From contig CAITEO010000077.1 in assembly GCA_903891505.1 (NCBI GenBank), forward strand, positions 1 to 16,184: a stretch of DNA of 16,184 nucleotides. The letters are read 5' to 3'. Shown in pieces: positions 11,636 through 16,184 of this stretch (position 1 is its first letter; each line of letters starts with the position of its first letter). A model generated the notes under the pieces. It was not told the DNA's origin and ran no database searches. It was given only the letters and a program-made list of their open reading frames with translations. Position numbers and translations under genes: made by a program. The DNA is from an uncultured Candidatus Woesearchaeota archaeon. Lineage in GTDB: Archaea; Nanobdellota; Nanobdellia; Woesearchaeales; 21-14-0-10-32-9.

Positions 11636-14455
11636 TTATTCGCTCCTCTTGTTATATGACTTATGTTGGTTTAACATTATAAGTTCAAGCTTTTGTTCTA
11701 AACGATTAATCTCACTCGCCATTTTTAGAATTGTTCCATTCATCTCCCCAACAGAGAGATGATCTGATGGAATTGAATCAGTATTTGGCAAATCGCCTGA
11801 TTCATAATTGAGCCATTTAGCGAATTTTCTTGACGGATCAAAAATAAATCTTTCTTCGAACTTTGTTTTTCCTCCAGAAATGTAGAATTCATGAAGTGTG
11901 TTGTAATTATCAAGCAGTTCACGTGCATCCGTAACCACTTTTGTTAGATATGTTCTTTCTTTTTGAGTTAATTTGTTTAGCATTTCAACTTTAGAGACAA
12001 CATCTTCAGAGTGTATTCCTCTTATAAGGCGGCCCATTATGATTAACTCTAAATATTTTCCTGCAGTTGCTTCATCAATTTCAAACGAAGATATTACTTC
12101 TTTTTCTTTTCGGGACAAATATACTATATTGCCCTTCCTATTACCCTGTTCCTGTATTTCCTCAGCTATCCTATCTTGGAGTCCTTCTTGATTCTGGGCA
12201 GTCTGAGTTTCTAGATTAAAGGGCACATCAATTCTTTCTTCCTTTAATTTTTTAAGCTTTCTTTCAGCATCCAAAAATTCTGATTTTACATACCATTCGT
12301 TTCTCAGGCATAGCGCGAAACTCTCAGGAAGATTTAATTCCTCCTTTAATTTTGATAAATCATAATCTGCAGAATATCCGTTTTTTCTTAGAACTATTTC
12401 TGCAGGAACAAGTAACGCTGTATTTTGTTCAGAGCGTATTCTTCCAGCTTTTGTTGCCTTTGTGAATGCAGTTATTTCTGAAAGCACTCCCACAACACTT
12501 TTTTGAGTTATACCTGGAATATTTGAAACAGAATCCACAAATTCAGCATATGTTATTTGTCCGCTTATTTCTTTTAGAGTTAAAAAAACAATTTTGCCGT
12601 AATTTTGCTCGAAGACAAAATTATTTTTTTGTGAGCAACTTTTATCGAGACTTGTTTGAGACTTAAACTCATTAGTTTTATTATCAGCAACATCAAAATT
12701 AGCCTCCACTACTTTATCAAGTGTATCTTTTGCATGATACGTAGAACTTAATTCTTGTGCAGCCGCAACAATAACGGCGTTAGGCTCTTGCATTGCATCT
12801 TCTCCTTTAGTCACATAAGACTCTTTTTGTCCAAGTAACGAATTTTCACTTATTTGTCCAATCTGACTTTTTCTCTCTCTAAAAATTTGTATAACCTCTT
12901 CATTAAAATATTCCTTTTTTAGAGTATAATTAGAATTAAGATATTTTTTGTTAACAACCCAATGAACTCCTTTAGATGTTGCAAAATCTTCAGGAAACCC
13001 GAAGCGTTTTTTTAACTCTTTCATTGAGTAAGCTGGAATCTCATTTATTATTCTCATTTGAGTTAGTGTTATCTCTTCTTCCTTTTCTTCAATCGGAGTT
13101 ATTCTTTTTATGAATTCAGGATTAATTTTTAAATTATTTGTTAAATACGCTTTTTTAACATAAATAAACCGTCCTACTTTCTTCACGAAATCTTCTGGAA
13201 ACGTATAATTTTCTTGCAGATCACTAAAATTTTTAAGATTACTTCTATAACGAACTTCTGGAAATATCGCCCTATACTCTTCAAGGAATTTATCTGAAAT
13301 AGTTGCTTTTGCAGCTTTTGTGAGTCTTGTTTTCTTTTCAGGTTTTACTTTTTCTTCTGGTTTAACATCAGTAATTTTTCCTTCACCTAACGCCGACCTA
13401 AACCGACCTAAACCAATCTCTGCATCTTCAGAAATCACATTCCCAAATCTGCTTATAAAATATAACCCAACATCAGCAAATTTTTTTGCAGAGATAAAGT
13501 ACGATGTGTGCCCATCTTTATGTGCCCCGATAATCATGTTCAAGAAATAATCAGGCGCCTTTTTGCATTTTACAGCTAGCTTCTCAATACGCTCAATTTC
13601 ATCAGGATCTAATTTTTGTCTTAGTTTTATAAAATATTCACTCTCTAGAATTTCCTGATCTTTTCTAAATTCATGTTTTCTTTTTACAGGTTCTAAATCC
13701 TTACTGAAATCGTTTGAATCGCGCCCATCACTCTGAACACTCATCTCAACGACGCTTTCTAAACTATTAAACGCATAATTTAATTTATGTTCAAATATCC
13801 TTCTAGTTACATGTTCTACTCCTGCAATTTTGTATTTAGTTGCACCTTCGAGAGAAACGCCTATTTTTGTCAGTAATTCAGCAGGAAAGTAAGTTACATT
13901 CACACCAGAATAAGATTTAGTAATAACTCTCGAGTCACTTATTTCTTTTTCTGTAAGATTGATTGTTTCTTTGTTTGCAGAAATAATTTTCAACAATTTT
14001 AACTGCAGAGATTTGTCAAGTGAAGATTCTGATTTTAATATTATTTTTTTTCTTTTTGTCGCGTTAGCGATCGCTCCTTCTTGCAGCCCGTAACTTTTCA
14101 CATCTTGCATTGCATCTTCTCCTTTGAAAGAACTAATTATTTGAGCAGAACTTTTTGAGTCGTTACGTCGTCTCGTCATTACTTTTTTTGGGAGAGGTTC
14201 ACCAACAAGTAATTTTTTGAAATTCTGAAGAGAGACAAATTCCTCGCCACTGTATTTATACACTTTTAATTCAGAACCATTAATTCTAAGTTCACCCAGT
14301 ATATTTTTTGAGATGTAGAAATTTTGATATTCTCCTGCTTTTACAGTTCTAATTTCTGTATTTGTCAAATCATCTATTTGTACATCATTTTTTTCAGCAA
14401 GAACCTTAAGAGATGAAACATGTTTTTCTGCAAGTAAGTCTACAAGTTTAACCAT
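11636..14455 (-). CDS. Orphan 939-aa protein with degenerate repeated modules
   Basis: I recognise no family. The protein is soluble, Lys/Glu-rich, without signal peptide or membrane helices. Related modules recur: an F/Y-P-E-x-F...W/Y-V-x-K-x-Y/F-L pattern at about 405-450 (FPEDFVKKVGRFIYVKKAYL), 477-521 (FPEDFATSKGVHWVVNKKYL) and 699-733 (LPESFALCLRNEWYVKSEFL), and a Y-F/V-I/P-S/A segment at about 45-83, 188-223, 319-345 and 680-692. Some resemble the helix-turn-helix plus wing pattern of small DNA-binding domains, but weakly. Linkers at 240-275 and 365-385 are charged and low-complexity. Residues 906-934 form a likely coiled coil (ILKMASEINRLEQKLELIML). KGEDAMQ occurs twice (111-117, 550-556), encoded by an exact 23-bp repeat. 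Start chosen at 14455: AGGGG lies 4 nt upstream; a GTG nine codons earlier lacks an SD. Confidence 0.8.
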   Translation of the reverse strand: MVKLVDLLAEKHVSSLKVLAEKNDVQIDDLTNTEIRTVKAGEYQNFYISKNILGELRINGSELKVYKYSGEEFVSLQNFKKLLVGEPLPKKVMTRRRNDSKSSAQIISSFKGEDAMQDVKSYGLQEGAIANATKRKKIILKSESSLDKSLQLKLLKIISANKETINLTEKEISDSRVITKSYSGVNVTYFPAELLTKIGVSLEGATKYKIAGVEHVTRRIFEHKLNYAFNSLESVVEMSVQSDGRDSNDFSKDLEPVKRKHEFRKDQEILESEYFIKLRQKLDPDEIERIEKLAVKCKKAPDYFLNMIIGAHKDGHTSYFISAKKFADVGLYFISRFGNVISEDAEIGLGRFRSALGEGKITDVKPEEKVKPEKKTRLTKAAKATISDKFLEEYRAIFPEVRYRSNLKNFSDLQENYTFPEDFVKKVGRFIYVKKAYLTNNLKINPEFIKRITPIEEKEEEITLTQMRIINEIPAYSMKELKKRFGFPEDFATSKGVHWVVNKKYLNSNYTLKKEYFNEEVIQIFRERKSQIGQISENSLLGQKESYVTKGEDAMQEPNAVIVAAAQELSSTYHAKDTLDKVVEANFDVADNKTNEFKSQTSLDKSCSQKNNFVFEQNYGKIVFLTLKEISGQITYAEFVDSVSNIPGITQKSVVGVLSEITAFTKATKAGRIRSEQNTALLVPAEIVLRKNGYSADYDLSKLKEELNLPESFALCLRNEWYVKSEFLDAERKLKKLKEERIDVPFNLETQTAQNQEGLQDRIAEEIQEQGNRKGNIVYLSRKEKEVISSFEIDEATAGKYLELIIMGRLIRGIHSEDVVSKVEMLNKLTQKERTYLTKVVTDARELLDNYNTLHEFYISGGKTKFEERFIFDPSRKFAKWLNYESGDLPNTDSIPSDHLSVGEMNGTILKMASEINRLEQKLELIMLNQHKSYNKRSE
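12786..12808 (-). repeat. 23-bp exact direct repeat, copy A, inside the 939-aa gene
   Basis: Identical over 23 bp to 14103-14125. Read on the minus strand it contains AAAGGAGAAGATGCAATG and encodes KGEDAMQ. It therefore holds an SD-like GGAG eight bases before an in-frame ATG. Initiation here would give a C-terminal product of 385 aa. Confidence 0.75.
14103..14125 (-). repeat. 23-bp exact direct repeat, copy B, inside the 939-aa gene
   Basis: Second identical copy, 1,317 bp from the first, again in frame as KGEDAMQ with the GGAG-8 nt-ATG arrangement. Initiation here would give a product of 824 aa. About 25-45 residues after each copy comes a related peptide, KSESSLDKS versus KSQTSLDKS, hinting at an old tandem duplication. 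Confidence 0.75.
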
Positions 14456-14484
14456 TATTCCCCTTGAAAAAAGTATATTCACCT

Positions 14485-14497
14485 ATTTTAAATACTT
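14485..14497 (-). promoter_or_regulatory. TATA box of the 939-aa gene
   Basis: The minus strand reads AGTATTTAAAAT, about 35 nt before the ATG at 14455, predicting a leader of about 10 nt that just contains the SD AGGGG. The remaining 194-bp gap to the mutase-family stop at 14677 is AT-rich, with a weak TCAAT/ATTGA inverted repeat near 14570, and no recognisable gene. Confidence 0.45.
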
Positions 14498-14676
14498 TAC
14501 TACCCACCAATGCTCCTAATTTAGATTACACTAGGCAACTTCTTTTTTCATGAGAGCGTTCAATCTATATATTGAGTGTTCAAATACATTAATAACATCT
14601 AATATTCAAGATAAATTCTCTTCTATAAATATTTAAACACCATCAAATAATGCCTAAATTAAAATCAACTCTAGAT

Positions 14677-16035
14677 CTATCTTGCAAAAGCCATTATGTT
14701 GTTAATTTTCTTAAGAAGCACATCAAGCTCTTTTCTTGTGCCTGCTTCTGCATTTATCCTTATAGTATTTTCAGTATTGCTCTTTCGAACATTGAACCAA
14801 TAACCATCATAATATATCGAAATACCATCAATAAAAAGAATTTTCTTTGCATCAGTAAATGCTTGCTCAGTTAAGAGAAATGCTTTGCTTTGATTCTTGA
14901 CTTTGAAATTAAGCTCACCTGAATGACAATACAAATTATTCCTCGCAGCAATCTCAGAGAATGCTTTCTCTTCCAAAACAACTTTTCCAAGCAACTTTAT
15001 TACTGCGATTCCAGGATTATCCATGTAGCTAAATTCTTTGAAGAAGAAATGACCTGAATTCTCAGCACCAATCTCCGCCTGCTCTTGTTTCATTGCCTGA
15101 ACAACATATGTTCTTCCAGACTTAGACATAATTCCTCGAAGCCCTCGCTTTTCAGCAAGCTCATGAACTGCCTTCGATGATCTTGTATCAAATACGACAA
15201 CTCCTCGTTTTATATCTTCTGTTAAAAGACTTAAAATAATATCAGGCCTTGTAAATTCTCCTTTTTCATCAACAACAATTACACTATCTGCATCACCATC
15301 TAAAATAAGACCAAGTGCTGCTTTGTTCTTTTTTATTTCAGCACTAAGTGTTTTTCTATTCTCAACTCTTAGTGGATCAGGCGAATGTCCTGGGAACGTT
15401 CCTGAGACTTTAGAATTTAATATCTTTATTTTAGGAAACATCTCTTTTAACACTTGAACTTCTTCTATACCTGAGCCATTGCTCTGATCAACAACAAGCT
15501 TGAAAGTTTTTGCTTTATCTAAAAAATCCTTTGATTTAGGAAAGAATCCTTTCAAGAACTTCACATATTCCTTTGACCAATTAGCCTTCTTGACCTTTCC
15601 TTTCTTCTTAGGTTTTGGAAATTCATTCTTTTTGATTAAATTATTTATCTCAAACATTCCATTATCAGAAAATATAGGTTCTGCTTTTTTACTCATCAAC
15701 TTAAATCCATTGAACTCTTTAGTGCTTGAGCAAGCAGTTATCATTATTCCAGATTCATATTTGCCCTCAAGAATTGAAAAATAACATTTAGGAGTACTGC
15801 AAAGTCCAAGATTAACTACATCCGCTCCCTGTTCTTGAATTCCTTTCGCGAGTGCTTCATAGAGCACTTTAGAACTAGTCCTGCCATCGTAGCCTACTGC
15901 AACTTCTTTAGCGCTAGTAAACAGAACGAACGCCCTCCCAAGCAAATGAGCAAACGTCTTATCCAAATCCTTTGGAAAGACCCCCCGTATGTCATAGGCT
16001 TTGAATAAAGGCTCGTAATCCTTGATTTTAGCCAT
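14677..16035 (-). CDS. Phosphohexomutase-family protein (ManB/GlmM type) with a degenerate catalytic loop
   Basis: An alpha-D-phosphohexomutase superfamily protein (phosphomannomutase/phosphoglucomutase), 452 aa, normal length. Four-domain landmarks are present: FKAYDIRGVFP (11-21), VAVGYDGRTSS (46-55), GIMITA at 96, the metal loop at 246-251, TFPGHSPDPLRVENRKTL (213-230), sugar loop GAENSGHFFFKE (323-334), and C-terminal phosphate loop VRKSNTENTIRINAEAG (416-432). The catalytic phosphoserine loop, normally TASHNP, reads TACSST (100-105), so Cys102 replaces the serine and His/Asn/Pro are lost. The metal loop DGDADR reads DGDADS, and the family K-G-H reads KSGR (305-308). Three Mg-ligand Asp remain (246, 248, 250). 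It may be a non-mutase, a changed-mechanism enzyme or a regulatory paralogue. A TTG one codon earlier is a less likely start than the ATG at 16035. Confidence 0.9.
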   Translation of the reverse strand: MAKIKDYEPLFKAYDIRGVFPKDLDKTFAHLLGRAFVLFTSAKEVAVGYDGRTSSKVLYEALAKGIQEQGADVVNLGLCSTPKCYFSILEGKYESGIMITACSSTKEFNGFKLMSKKAEPIFSDNGMFEINNLIKKNEFPKPKKKGKVKKANWSKEYVKFLKGFFPKSKDFLDKAKTFKLVVDQSNGSGIEEVQVLKEMFPKIKILNSKVSGTFPGHSPDPLRVENRKTLSAEIKKNKAALGLILDGDADSVIVVDEKGEFTRPDIILSLLTEDIKRGVVVFDTRSSKAVHELAEKRGLRGIMSKSGRTYVVQAMKQEQAEIGAENSGHFFFKEFSYMDNPGIAVIKLLGKVVLEEKAFSEIAARNNLYCHSGELNFKVKNQSKAFLLTEQAFTDAKKILFIDGISIYYDGYWFNVRKSNTENTIRINAEAGTRKELDVLLKKINNIMAFAR

Positions 16036-16054
16036 CAATAAGCCCTTTTACCTC

Positions 16055-16069
16055 TTAATATATAAATTT
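16055..16069 (-). promoter_or_regulatory. TATA box of the phosphohexomutase-family gene
   Basis: The minus strand reads AAATTTATATATTAA, a near-consensus TATA box centred 27 nt before the ATG at 16035. This predicts a transcript beginning within a few bases of the start codon, so an upstream AAAAGGG that resembles an SD is probably not transcribed. Confidence 0.6.
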
Positions 16070-16077
16070 TTGCAAAA

Positions 16078-16099
16078 GGAGGGCTGATATGCACCCCTC
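16078..16099. promoter_or_regulatory. Imperfect GC-rich inverted repeat between divergent promoters
   Basis: GGAGGG and CCCCTC form an imperfect inverted repeat separated by about 10 bp (CTGATATGCA), midway between the two divergent TATA boxes. It is a candidate operator for a regulator acting on both genes. The symmetry is short, so confidence is low. Confidence 0.25.
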
Positions 16100-16112
16100 T
16101 TAATTAATAGAA

Positions 16113-16184
16113 ATTTTTATATAGTAGCTCTCGTCTAAAATTAGCATTCTTACAACAAATTTATTGACGAGGTGCTACATTGGA
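16113..16184 (+). promoter_or_regulatory. Promoter and RBS of a divergent gene starting at the window's right edge
   Basis: TTTTTATATAG (16114-16123 region) is a good plus-strand TATA box, predicting a start near 16145. An SD-like GAGGTG (16169-16174) is followed 5 nt later by TTG at 16180, a plausible start codon for a gene lying almost wholly outside the window. Nothing can be said about its product. Confidence 0.4.

Overview
The window is archaeal chromosome. It carries a run of archaeal information-processing genes: the RNase P protein Pop5, the 20S proteasome alpha subunit, SBDS, the three exosome proteins Rrp4, Rrp41 and Rrp42, RNA polymerase subunit RpoK/Rpb6, and deoxyhypusine synthase. 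The DNA is AT-rich apart from a few GC-rich hairpins. Genes are tightly packed, several promoters look leaderless, and one small secreted protein has a Cys pattern common in DPANN genomes (Woesearchaeota/Pacearchaeota type). A DPANN-like archaeon is my best guess from gene content; no marker in the window proves the lineage.

Layout, left to right. (1) 42-1874: a cofactor-dependent-type phosphoglycerate mutase (+), an orphan Cys-containing 143-aa protein (-), and ribose-5-phosphate isomerase B (+). (2) 1890-3960: enolase and a DUF192 protein (-), bracketed by two inverted copies of a GC-rich nested-hairpin element of about 75 bp. (3) 4039-5387: deoxyhypusine synthase with a His-rich N-terminal tail, preceded in the same unit by a tiny lipoprotein-like gene (-). 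(4) 5515-6609: an orphan 364-aa gene (+) with a TATA box placed for a leaderless transcript. (5) 6629-11360: the archaeal exosome superoperon (-), in transcription order pop5, psmA, SBDS, rrp4, rrp41, rrp42, rpoK; the last three junctions are very tight. (6) 11636-14455: a 939-aa orphan gene (-) with degenerate internal modules and an exact 23-bp repeat that contains a ribosome-binding-site-plus-ATG pattern. (7) 14677-16035: a phosphohexomutase-family protein (-) whose catalytic serine loop is lost. (8) The right edge holds the promoter and likely start of a divergent gene.

How the genes fit together. The superoperon joins pre-tRNA processing (RNase P), RNA decay and trimming (exosome), ribosome maturation (SBDS), protein turnover (proteasome) and a core RNA polymerase subunit. 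Deoxyhypusine synthase adds translation-factor maturation. The metabolic genes are separate units: phosphoglycerate mutase and enolase are consecutive steps of lower glycolysis, and RpiB belongs to pentose phosphate/nucleotide supply. In many archaea rpoK and eno are adjacent. Here they share a strand but are separated by 3.2 kb that includes one of the hairpin elements and an orphan gene.

The items most deserving a second look are the paired nested-hairpin element, the phosphohexomutase without its serine loop, the repeated internal start-like motif in the 939-aa gene, and the disordered RG/GN-rich tail on Rrp4. I see no CRISPR array, insertion sequence, rRNA or tRNA.
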